Shown: positions 52,991 through 63,800 of the stretch, piece after piece
Layout of the letters: each line of letters opens with the position of its first letter
How positions within the stretch are numbered: the first letter of the stretch is position 1
Assembly (NCBI GenBank): GCA_963767635.1
Contig: CAVYEM010000001.1
Span: 1,736,001-1,800,000 of the forward strand
Reading direction: 5' to 3'
Origin: CAVYEM01 sp963767635
GTDB lineage: Bacteria > Vulcanimicrobiota > Vulcanimicrobiia > Vulcanimicrobiales > Vulcanimicrobiaceae
Length of the DNA stretch: 64,000 nt
Program-made: the position numbers and the translations under genes
The notes under the pieces: generated by a model
The model's database searches: none
What the model saw: only the letters and a program-made list of their open reading frames with translations
What the model was told of the DNA's origin: nothing

Positions 52991-54272
52991 GCGTAGAGAT
53001 GCCACGGCGGAGTAGATACGCGCGATCGCTCGCGCGCGACCGCAATACGATTTGCGGATGGATCCCTCGTCCGATGACGGACATGTAGTGCGGCAGCACG
53101 TCGTCCCCACCTGCGTTGTCGGCAATGATTAACGCATGCGGCCGGGGACGAACCGACGGCGGCCGAACGTCAAACTCGGCAATCAGGTCGCGGAATGTGC
53201 GACCAAGGGGCTTGAGCCTGCGGTCGTTCGTATACAGGCCGAGATCGTATTCCAGACCGTTGAAACCGGTAAAACGCGGATTTACGTCGTGCGAGCACCA
53301 CCACGTAATCCCGAAGAGATGGTTGCAGCTGACGGCGTTGCGAATCGACGCTTCCGCCCACCGGGGAATCAGCGTCTCCGGCATCCATTGCTTCGAGCAG
53401 CCGTCCTCCTCTATCCAGAGCGTGCGCGCCCCATCGTCGGAAAACGCTTGCATGTATTGCAAAAAGAACTCCGCATAGTGCGTAGCGGCGACGCTCAGCG
53501 GTCCGTATTTTTTGAAAATCGGGCTAAAGCCCGCCCAGGGATGAATGCAGCTCGCTGCGCCGGCGCGCACCAGCGCGCGGCGCGTAAACGCGTTTGGGGC
53601 CGATGATTCGTACGGCCACTTGTCCACGCCGTTCACGTGCAGTTTGCTCGGCGCGACCCGTTCACAATACTCGAGCAACGCGCGCATCCACGCATCGCCC
53701 TGCGCCGCCGTATACTTAATATGCAGCGGCTGCGTGAACCAATATACCTCGTTGGAAATGTCGAAGCCGAGAAATGCGGGATGCCTTGCAATCTGGTCGG
53801 CGAGCGCCGCAAACAAGCGCTTCTGCACCGAAATGAGCTTCGGATCGGCAATGATGTTGCCGATATGTCCGTCCTGATTATCGATCAGGAAAGCGGGCGT
53901 GAAGAGGAACCCGCTCAACTGGCCGTCGAGTACGGTCACTTCGACTGCCAGCGACCGCGCATGCGCGTCATCGAGCAACGCTGCCAGCCGCACCACATGC
54001 TGCGCGCTCACATACTGCGCGTTCGGCTGAAAATAGGGCCAGAGCAACTGAATGCGTATATGATCGACGCCAAGCGCGACAATGTCGTCGAGATCCCTGC
54101 GAATGGAATCGCGATCCCAGTCGCCCCAGCAGTACCACCAGTTCTTCGTCGGCACATAATTTACGCCGAAGCGTACGCGGCGTTTATGTAGCGCGCCCGG
54201 CCGCACCGTCGATGTGTTGGCGAGGATTGCTGCGCCGGTCCCGGCAAGGAATTCGCTACGGGCAAGCGCCAT
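52977..54272 (-). CDS. GH5-like glycoside hydrolase (mannosidase/cellulase superfamily)
   Basis: A 431-aa protein with a TIM-barrel clan GH-A pattern. VRFGVNYVPTKNWWYCWGDW opens the barrel; FLGFDISNEVYWF holds the acid/base Glu175 after Asn; HPWAGFSP and LWIEEDGCSKQW hold the nucleophile Glu (288 or 289). The N-terminus (ALARSEFLAGTGAAIL) is Tat/Sec-like. Enzymes of this clan cut beta-1,4-mannans, glucans or the core beta-mannose of glycans; the substrate cannot be told from sequence. It is the last gene of the minus-strand glycan locus. Confidence 0.8.
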   Translation of the reverse strand: MALARSEFLAGTGAAILANTSTVRPGALHKRRVRFGVNYVPTKNWWYCWGDWDRDSIRRDLDDIVALGVDHIRIQLLWPYFQPNAQYVSAQHVVRLAALLDDAHARSLAVEVTVLDGQLSGFLFTPAFLIDNQDGHIGNIIADPKLISVQKRLFAALADQIARHPAFLGFDISNEVYWFTQPLHIKYTAAQGDAWMRALLEYCERVAPSKLHVNGVDKWPYESSAPNAFTRRALVRAGAASCIHPWAGFSPIFKKYGPLSVAATHYAEFFLQYMQAFSDDGARTLWIEEDGCSKQWMPETLIPRWAEASIRNAVSCNHLFGITWWCSHDVNPRFTGFNGLEYDLGLYTNDRRLKPLGRTFRDLIAEFDVRPPSVRPRPHALIIADNAGGDDVLPHYMSVIGRGIHPQIVLRSRASDRAYLLRRGISTLLSF

Positions 54273-57200
54273 CTATGGCCGCGCCAGAGCAATGGGGAAA
54301 CTGCCCAGCGGGACTCGACCGATGACGGCGCCGCGCGCGACGTCGATCACCGCGCTATCGCCGTCGCCGGAATTCGCCGTAAACGCGTACCGCCCGCGCG
54401 CATCGAATACCACCGAGAATGGGCCGTTTCCGACGGCGATCGGCGCATTCGCCCGGAGCGTTCGCAGATCCACCGGCGTAACCTGATTCGATCCGGAATC
54501 CGCGACGTAGAGCAACGATCCGTCAGGAGATACGCTCAGTCCTTGCGGCGTTTTGCCCACCGGAATGCCCGCGAGCGCCCGCATAGTGTCCGTGTCGACC
54601 ACGGTGACGTCATTGTCGACGTCGCTGCTCACATACGCACGTTTGCCGTCCGGCGAAAGCGCGACGCCGAGTGGATGGCGCCCAACCGGCACGCGCGCAA
54701 GGACGCTTGCGGTGCGCGCATCGACGATCGCGAGCGCATTCTCACCCTGCAATGCCACGTACAACCGCGAGCCGTCCGGGGCAACGGCGAGTTCCTCCGG
54801 TTGCGTGCCGATATGAATCGGCGGCCGCGCTTTGAGCGTTGCCACATCGATCTGCTGCAGCGTGCCGTCACCGTAATTGGTTACCCACAGCGTCGATCCG
54901 TCACGTGAAAGCCGAATGCCGGCCGGCACTTTTCCGGTTTTTACCGTCGCAATCACTTTTTCGGCATTCGTGTCGACGACGCTCACGTCATCACTGCCTT
55001 GATTGGCCGTATACGCCCGCGTTTGATCGCGTGAAATCGCGAGATCGCCGGGACGGCTGCCGACCGCGATGGGGTTACCGTATGCCAACGTGCGCGGATC
55101 GATCGGCGTTATCGTATCGTCGCTGAAGTTGGCGCCGTAGATGAGCGGGGGCACCTCGCCGGCCTGCTGAGCACGCACGACGGCAGTCAGATGCGGAACC
55201 ACGGCGCCGTTTGCAGCTCTGGCGCGAATCTGCACATCGTACAACCCGGACGCAAGCGCCGAGCCGGCGATGATTCGCGTCTGAACCGGTCCCCGATTTT
55301 GCGGCGCCGCAATCGCTGTTCCGGCGCGCGGCTCCATTCTCAATCCCGCGGGAATCTGCGCGGTCCATTCTAGATTCACCGGCGAGGCGCTGACCGGTAC
55401 GCGCGCCGAAAAGCGAAGCGACGCGTTCTGTCCCGGAACGATCGTCAGCGTGCCCCGCGACATTGCAAGCGTTGCAGTCGTCGACGGCGGAAAACGGACG
55501 AGGCCGACTGCATAGTTCGGCGGTGCGTCACCAGGCGATGCGGCAAACTCGGGATTCGGCATCGCACTGACGTCGAACTGCAGATGGACCGTCCCGGACG
55601 CCGGCAACTCTACCCACGCACGATTCGCCGCGACTCCATTTATGCGAAGGCTGTTCACGTACGCGCTCGCGTCGGAGGCGGCCGGAGCGTCGATGACAAT
55701 CGATCTTCCGCTCGGAGAATCGATGCGCACCTGCGCAAAAAGCGGCGTGCCAAGCAAGAGCACAGGCGCGCTTGGATTGATGGGATACAGCCCCATCGCG
55801 TTCCACGCCCACCACGCGCTCATCGTACCGAGATCGTCGTTGCCGGGAATGCCATCGGGCGTGGGAGCGTACAGACTGCAACATCGCGGCACGATTCACG
55901 CGCTGCGCTTTGTACGGTGCACCGGCATAAAGATACGTCCACGGCGATGCCAGCGTTGGTTCGTTGCCGAGCCACGCCAGCGGCTGCGACTGTCCCGCAT
56001 TGAGTTTGACGAAAAATGCGTCAAGCCGCGTGATTGCGCTTGGTGAACCACCCAGCGCGCCGACCAGCGAGCCGAGCGCCTGCGGCACCATCCACGTGTA
56101 CTGCGCGGCATTGCCTTCTTGAAAACCGCTTTGCCCGTTTTCGGTGATCGGGGTTTGCAGAAACGCGCCTTCAGCATCACGCGGCGCCATCAGTCCCGTC
56201 GATGTATCGAACAGCTGCGCCCAGTTCTGCGAGCGCCGTAAAAACTCGCGGTACGCGTGCATGGCCCCTTGTGCGCGCGCGAATTGCGCGATCGAGAAAT
56301 CGTCGATGGCATACTCGAGCGTTTCCGAAGCGCCGTTGGGAACCGGCGAAACACTCGTGGTGTGCGTGTTGCCGACATAGCCGCGCCCCAGATATTCCTT
56401 CAAACCAGGGCGCGGATAATACCATGCCTGTCCGGGCGGAGCGCTCGTATTCGTCGCGCTCTTTACCATTTCGCGCAGTGCCGCCGCACGGTCGAAGTCC
56501 CGCGCGCCGAACGCGTACGCCGCGGCGAGGATCGCGTCGGCGGAATCGCCGCCCATCACGCCGCTATACCCGTTCGCGACCGGCCACTTGGGCAGCCATC
56601 CCCCCTGCTGCGATGCGTGCACGAGGCTGCGCATCATATCGCTCGCTTCGTGCGGCGCAAGCAACGCCATCAACGGCGCTTGCGTGCGATAAATATCCCA
56701 GCCGGAAAAATTAGTGTATTCGGCATGTCCCGGCGCATCGCGATGCACGCGCCCGTCGAATCCGCGATACGAACCGTCGGCGTCGCTGAACAGCGTAGGT
56801 GAAAGCAACGCGTGGTAGAGCGCGGTGTAAAACATGCGCTGCTCCGGCACCGTTCCTCCCGCAATGCGAACGCGTCCAAGAAGCGAACGCCATGAATTCT
56901 GCGTTGCCACACGCAGCGAATCAAGATCCCAGCCCGGCATCGCTTCCAAATTCGCGCGCGCACCGGCAACGCTCACGTACGAGACCGCCGCGCGAACTTT
57001 CACGACGCCGTCGCTTCTCGCATCGAACGTTATCCATTCACCGCTGTGCGTGCCGGCGCTTTGCTGCGCGTCCGGGGTAACGACGTCTTCATTCCACGCG
57101 CCGTATGATGCAAACGGCCGATCAAACCGCAACGCAAAATACACGGTGAAAAGGTTCGGCATGCCGCAAAAGGCGCCGCTGGTCGCATATCCGTCGAGTT

Positions 57201-57771
57201 CGGCAGGTCCGGCGATACGAACGTGAGCATCGCTCACGCCGGCCTGATCCGACGATGCATCGATCAGCAGATTCGCGCGCGACGTAGAGGGAAACGCAAA
57301 CATGCCTAGGCCGGTGCGCGGCGCAGCCGCAAGCGAAACGTCGATTCCGGAAGAGAGGTGCACCGAATAGAATCCCGGTGACGCGCGCTCGCCCGCATGC
57401 GTAAACGTCTGGGTGGCATGGCGGGGATCGCGAACGTCGCCGATCGCCGGCAGCACGCCGAAATCGCCGAAAACGTAGCAGCCGGCGCCCGAGAGATGCG
57501 TCAGGCTGAAGCCCGTAATCGCGCTATCGCGATAGAAATACCCGCCGCTGGGCGGCATCGAGGTGGTATCCGGACTCCACTGCAGCATGCCGAATGGCGC
57601 CGTCGCGCCCGGATAATCGTCGATGAGGCCAACCCCGCTGGTGCCGGCCGTGCCGATGAACGGGTCTACGAGTGCTACCGGATCGCTCGTTGTTTGCGCA
57701 CTCGCGCAAACGTTTGAGAGCGCAATGAAAGATACGAACGCTGCAAGCGCGGCAATGGCTCGTGCGCGCAC
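54273..57771 (-). CDS. GH92 alpha-mannosidase fused to a YVTN beta-propeller (one frameshift)
   Basis: The product is about 1,165 aa after one indel near 55880. The GH92 part has DPFIGTAGTSGVGLIDDYPG, TNFSGWDIYRTQAPL, GWLPKWPVANGYSGVMGGDS, WLGNEPTLASPWTYLY and, in the next frame, PDGIPGNDDLGTMSAWWAWN with the calcium and acid residues. A 240-residue beta-sandwich stretch follows. The C-terminus is a seven-bladed propeller of YVTN repeats (TNQGSDDVSVVDTN-type units, RAYVSSDVDNDVTVVDTDTM). GH92 enzymes are exo-alpha-mannosidases acting on N-glycans and yeast mannan. A signal peptide starts at GTG 57771. The propeller may bind sugar or anchor the enzyme (inference). Confidence 0.85.
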
Positions 57772-57773
57772 TA

Positions 57774-59650
57774 TTAGGGCACCGTCGGCGATGACGCACG
57801 GCGCTCGTACATGGCGCTTGCAGGCGCGCTCGTCCGCCCCGAGCGCAAAACGGTGACGACTCTCACCTGCACGGCCTGTCCGGGGTTCAAATCGACGGTG
57901 AACGGTTGCATATACTGGGTGGAGGCTTGCGTGGGCAGCGATCCGTCGAGAGTGTAATACATTCGCGCCCCCGGAACCGGACTAGTAAGCTTCACCGTTA
58001 TGCGCGGGCTGTCTGTTGGCGTGGTTGCCAAGCCTTCCGGGTCCGGAATGCGAAATTGCACGTCTTCGTCTTCAAAGCGCGCGTAGTGGTTGGGCGTGCG
58101 AGCTGACGAAGCTGTCCCAATCCTTCTTTTCAACCGGCGTCCACACGAGTTCAGCGAGCGCGAGCATGCGCGGCAGCAGTTCGTACTCGGCTAATTGCGG
58201 CGTGGGAATGTATTCGGTCCAAAGGTTGCCTTGAGCACCCAGAACGTGCTTGGCCTGCGCGGGCGGCAGCGCGTCGATTCCCGGATCGTAATCGTACACG
58301 TCGGCCAGCGTCGTCAAACCCCCGATGTTGAGCGGTTCGTATGCCGGATCGCCTTGCGAATGGTCAAAATACAGCGTGGGATCGGGCGACATAATAACAT
58401 CGTTTCCGCGCATCGCCGCTACCGCGCCTCCACCGACTCCGCGCCACGACATGACGATTGCGCTGCGCGACACGTTGCCTTGCAGGATTTCATCCCAGCC
58501 GATCATTCGCCGTCCGTGCGCCTTCAGAAAGTTCTCAATGCGCCGATCGAACCAGCCTTGCACGGCGTCTTCATCAGCGAGGTGATACCGGCGCTTGAGG
58601 CTTTGAACTAACGGACTCTTTTTCCATGCGTCCTTGGGCGCTTCGTCGCCGCCCGTATGGATGTACGGGCCTGGAAAAAGCGCCATCACCTCGGTCAGCA
58701 CGTCTTCGTAGAAGCGGATCGTTTTCTCGGACGGACAGACGATGTCGCTGGAAACGCCCCACACGGTAAGCACGTGGTAGTTTCCCGGCGCACACGCGAG
58801 TTGCGGATACGCGGCGAGAACTTCGACGGAATGGCCCGGCATTTCGATCTCGGGTACGATGTTGACGTAGCGTTTCTTGGCGTAGGTCACGACTTGCCGG
58901 ATCTGCGCCTGCGTGTAGTACCCGCAATACCGCACGCTGATCGTTGGAGTGGAAGTCGTGGCCGATCATCGTCCCGGAGCGGCAGGACGCAATGCTTGTC
59001 AGGCGCGGATACTTTTTAATTTCGATGCGCCAGCCTTGATCTTCGGTCAAGTGCCAATGAAACTCGTTGAGTTTGTAGCGCGAGGCCAGATCGATGTACT
59101 TCTCCACGAACGAAACGGGGAAGAAATGCCGGCCGACGTCGAGGTGGATGCCGCGGTACGGATATGCGGGCGCGTCGCTGATTTCCGTTTGGTGGATGGC
59201 ATTGCTGCCGCTCGGAGCGAAGAGTTGCTCGAGGGTCTGCAAGCCGTAGAACAACCCGGCCCCCGCATTTGAGGTGATGCGAATGCCGTTGGCGCCAACA
59301 TGAAGGCGATAGCCTTCAGTGCCGAGCGTCGAATCGTGCGCGTTGGAAGTAAGGACGATCTGCGCTTGCGTGCTTGCCGTAACGGTCGCGTCGATGCCGC
59401 GCGCGCGCAAGAAGTCTACGGCAAAGGCAGCGACGCTGCGTTCGTCCGCGTTTTCTGCGGAAATGGCGATCCGCTGCGGCACGTGGTACGTCGAGGCGTA
59501 GGCAGTTACGGAACGCGGTTGCGGGATGAGGCCGAGCGCATCCGATGGAATCGTGGCGCCTTGGGCACGGGCCTGCGCGCCCGGCAGCGCGCACGCCGCG
59601 AGCACGGCAATGGCCGCAATCGCGAACGCGTATGTTCTGCGAATGTGCAT
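57774..59650 (-). CDS. GH20 beta-N-acetylhexosaminidase (two frameshifts)
   Basis: From ATG 59650 the protein has a signal peptide (RTYAFAIAAIAVLAACALP), a GH20b domain (LGLIPQPRSVTAYASTYHVP) and the catalytic barrel (YRGIHLDVGRHFFPVSFVEK, NEFHWHLTEDQGWR). A shift near 58940 leads to VNIVPEIEMPGHSVEVLAAY and the catalytic Asp-Glu pair in HTGGDEAPKDAWKK, then WTEYIPTPQLAEYELLPRML. A second shift near 58095 leads to the C-terminal CHB_HEX_C-like domain (RMYYTLDGSLPTQASTQYM). The enzyme removes terminal GlcNAc or GalNAc from glycans. GH92 follows 3 nt later. Confidence 0.85.
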
Positions 59651-59711
59651 AACATCGGATGTATTCAGCAAGCTTCGCCGATTTCCGGCGAAAGGGTCAC
59701 GATAACAGCGG

Positions 59712-60885
59712 TTAATACGTGCCGGAAAAAGCCGGGGACAGCGAGAGATCGGCCTGCGCGGTTGCGCCCGTGAGCGTCGGCGTTTGCGAGGTGTTGCCGG
59801 GCGGCTCCGCTTCGAATTGCGGATAATCGAACGTTGCGGCATACACCAAGTATTGATCGCCGGACGTAATCGATGGGCCAGGATGGCTCGTCTGACATCC
59901 CGGCTCGATCACCGCGCATACGCCCAGCCCATCCGGCAAAACGAACGAGAGCGCACCGCTGCCTTTGATCGGCGGGCTCGTGTAGTATGTTTTCGCGCCG
60001 ACGTCGACGACGTAGATCAACGTTTCAATGATGCGTGGATCGCTCGGAACGGTAACGCTTGCCGTACCACCGCCCTTGCCGTCGGAAACGAACGTCGGTG
60101 CGGGCAGCGCCGGAAGCGGCGTAGTGCTGGTGAGCGTCGCCGTTGCGGTGAACGTCGGTGAGCCGGCATTGGTGGTCGCGACGATGTCGGTGAGCGTGTA
60201 TTGTCCGGTTGCGGGCGCCGCTTCGAACGCCGTAAAGCCGGTCATGTAGCCCGCGAAGCTGCTGAACTCGGTGCCGTCGTTGAAGAACGGGACGGCGGGC
60301 GGTCCGACGATATACGGCTGCGGCGGGACGTTGGGAGTGCCGCTCGGCAGCGTTCCGGTATTTGGAATGCTTGCAACGTAAAACGGCTCGCCCCACGCAG
60401 GGTTCGGACCGCTGGCCTGACCCGGATAAAACGCGCCGTTGCCGTTCGTATCGTTGTTGAAATCGGCAAGGCCCGATGCAAAGTCGCCGCCGACGCGTCC
60501 GAACGTCGTCAACGCTGCCGGCAAAGGCAAATATGATTGCGGCATACGCGGTGATGGAGTGGGTGCCCGCATCCGATCCGGATCCGCCGTCGCCGTTGCC
60601 TTGACCGAACTCGTCGCAGGTACGACGAACGCGGACGGCCCGGTGATCGACGGCGTGTTGACGAGGGCTGCGGAAAGCCCGTTCGATTGCCGAAACGTTG
60701 AAACGACGTTCAATCCGGTCGTGCCATCGGGAAGTCTGCGCCGTACCTACCGCCAGTTGGATTTTGCTGCTCTGCAGCGTCGTGCCGGGCGTTTGCGTCG
60801 GCGTGAACGATCGGCCGTTGGTGAGGCCTCCGCCGCATCCGCTCAGGAGCGCGCCTGCGACGATGACCGGTATGAATCGTTTCAT
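59712..60885 (-). CDS. Secreted lipoprotein of the glycan locus (one frameshift)
   Basis: ATG 60885 follows GTAAGGAGACGCGC. The lipoprotein signal (MKRFIPVIVAGALLSGCGGG) anchors it in the membrane. Near 60740 one base shifts the frame; the next frame reads LNVVSTFRQSNGLSAALVNT and AGYMTGFTAFEAAPATGQYT through to LSPAFSGTY at 59712. The body is made of Thr/Ser-rich beta strands that resemble Ig-like surface domains. It lies directly after the TonB-dependent receptor gene, the place where SusD or SusE-like glycan-binding lipoproteins sit in Bacteroidetes. No SusD helices are seen, so this would be an analogue. Confidence 0.7.
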
Positions 60886-60895
60886 GCGCGTCTCC

Positions 60896-63800
60896 TTACA
60901 CGTGGATGGTGTAGTACACGTAGAATGTGCGTCCGATCGCATTGGGCAGGTTGAGGTACGCGCCGCGCCCGTTCACCGCGCCGCCCGCGGTTTGGCACGT
61001 TTGCCCCGCAGATGGATTTGGCGTGCAGTTGGTACTGTAACCGCTGAGCGGACCACCGATACCGGTTGCAACGGGCTGATACGTCTTATTGAGGGCCATG
61101 CCCGCAGTACCTTGATAGTACGATGGGCTGTTGAGAATGTTGAACGGGCCGCCGCTGATGACGCCGAAATCTCCGATGGGATACGTCGGTCCGGAATACG
61201 CTTCGTTGAAAAGGTTGTCGATCGTCACGCCGAGCGCGCCGCTGCCTATCGTCTTTTCGAGCGTGAGTTCAGCAAACAGATTGGGATGCGATAGCAACCC
61301 CTGCGCTTGATTCGATTCGGGCGTCCCCAGCGTCGCGGCGACGTTCGGTTTGAAGACCGAGCCGGGATTCGACGGATCGACGAACTGCGTGTTCCCGTTG
61401 CTCAGCACGTTGCCGTTGGTCGCATTGACGTGCGGCACGACGTAGTTGACGCCGGCGTAACTGAAACTGGTGAGCAGTCCATCGCCGTACGGATAACCAA
61501 TGTCGTAATCCAAGCGCGCCTGGGCCCGCCATCCGGAACGCGTGCGGTACGAGGCGGCGAGCGTCGAGGTAAACGGGGAAACGTATCCCACCCGGTAAAG
61601 ACCGGTGGCCGCGACCGGATTGAGCAATCCGTGAAATTCATCGGCGTTGGGCACGTTCTGCCGCACGTTGTTGTACGTCGCGGAAAGCTGTCCGGAAAGC
61701 CCGTACGGGTTTTCTTTCGTCAGGTAGAACTCCATGCCGTCGGCGATTTCCATTCCGTCGTTCGTCGGTATGGAATAGAGGTAGTTCGCCACGCTGCCGT
61801 TCGGGCTGATGATGACGGTGTTGAAGAGCGTGCGCTGCGGAACTTTCTCGGTGATGTCGAGATCGTACGCTCTGCGCGTCCAGCCCGTCAGCTTCACCGA
61901 CACGTTGTGCGGGAACAGGTGGGAATACGAGAGATCGAAGTTGCTGTACGTGACGGGAGCGAGCGGGGCGACGGGATTGCCGAAGTCGCCGTTCTGCACC
62001 GACCAGTAGAGCTGCTCCTGATAGGACTGGCACGGAACGTTGTATCCGGTAAAGCCGCAGTCCACCGGAATGCCATGGGTTCCGTAATAGTCGTTGGGAT
62101 CGGTGCTTCTAAAGACGCCGCCGTTGTAGTTGTACACATGCGTAACGGCGTACATGCCCGGATTCAAATAGGGCGCAAGGCCCGCGAACTGGCTGCCGTA
62201 GTTGAACGGCGGAGCGTAGTCGCTGGCTTGGCCTTCGGGGAATCTCGCAGTGCGGCCGTACGAAAAGCGGATGGCGTCGCGCGCTCCCAATTGGTAAGAT
62301 GCCGCAAAGCGCGGCTCGGGGACGACCGGATTGGTTTGATCTTTGGTTAGCGGCAGAAAGACCGCTTTGGGACAGTTTCCCGGTCCCACCGGCTTACCGT
62401 TGACGAATGCGCCCGTTTCGCCGTCCGGCAATACGCCGGGCGACGGCGTGGCATACGCGACCGGGATGTAGTACGACGTGCAGTCCGGCAGCTGACCGTA
62501 CGGCGGCAGGTGATACCGATGGTTTTCGATGCGCAGGCCGGCGTCGATCTTTAGGTGCTGGTTCGGCGTCCACGAATCACCGAGGCTGTAATCGAAGGAC
62601 GAGCCCGTAATGCGCGTGCCCGCGCCGCCGGGAATCAGTTTGAGCGTGCCGGTAGGACCCGTAATGTTCAGCGCCTTGTACAGATGCCCGCAGTAACTGT
62701 TGCCGCTGGGATCCGATCCGAGCGGGCAGTTCGGATCGCTGGGCGAGATGAAGTCGTACAGCTCGCCGCTGCTGACTCCAAACGCCGGCACGATGTTGAA
62801 GAGCTCGTCGTTGGGGAACAGACCCTCGTTGAGCGGACGCTCGCGCAAGGTGTGCACGTTCAGACGCAGCAAGTTCTTTTCGCTCAGCTGCTTGGTCATC
62901 CCGGCGTTGAACTCCGCGTTGTAGCCGCCGATGACGCGGTAGAGCGCCGCGTTCGGACTGTCCGACGTCGTCGCGCCGTTGGTCGTGTCCGCGCCGGCGT
63001 AGATGTAGGTCGACGAATCCGGATTCCACGTGAACTGCAGCTTCGAACCGTTCGATATTCCGTGTTCAGAGTATTCGGGACTGCCGCCCAAGAGTTGGTA
63101 CGTTTGCGTTTGGCCTGGTGAAAACACGAGCAAGCTTTGAATCTGCTGCACGGTCAGTCCGTGCGGATTGCCGTTGAAGTCCACCACGCCGGCGTATCCG
63201 GCGCCGTTGGGATAGTTACCGGGGCCTGCGGCAAAGGGGTCGATTTGATTGGGGTCGCACGAAAAATAGCACAGATTGGTCGACAGTGCGTTGCCGTAGC
63301 CGCCGTCGGTTTCATGCAGTCCGGTGTTGATGAGCAGCTGTAATCCGAACCGATCGTTGCGGCCCCATTTGTACACCGTGTTGCTGAGCAGCTCGCGATC
63401 GGTCAAGTACATCGGAAAGTTGTAGACGCCGATGTCGTTCGCGTTGTCGGTCCAGTACTGTCCGCCGTAGCGCGGCGCGTTATTATGCGCGGTGTAGCTG
63501 AGGTATTCCGACCAGCGCCCGTTCGGCGTGGCGATGCCATAGCCGAAATCGAACGAGTGGAAAAAACCCGGACCACCTACGCCGGCCGCGACATCCGCCG
63601 TTCCGGGATACGTTCCGCGGCGCGCGGTCACGTTGACGGTTCCAACGCCCGAATTTCCGAAAGTCTCGTTCTCGCTGCCCGGACTGAGCTGCACCGACTG
63701 AAGGCCGAACGCGGGAAAGTTAAACCCGTTGATGTTCTTTTGCGTGTAGGGATCCGTGTAGTTCATGCCTTCGAACTCGTAGTCGACGTTGTTCGTGCGG

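Noticed and set aside
61307..63121. Long plus-strand frames opposite the TonB-dependent receptor
   Set aside because: Val/Arg-rich antisense shadows of the receptor; no domain is recognised.
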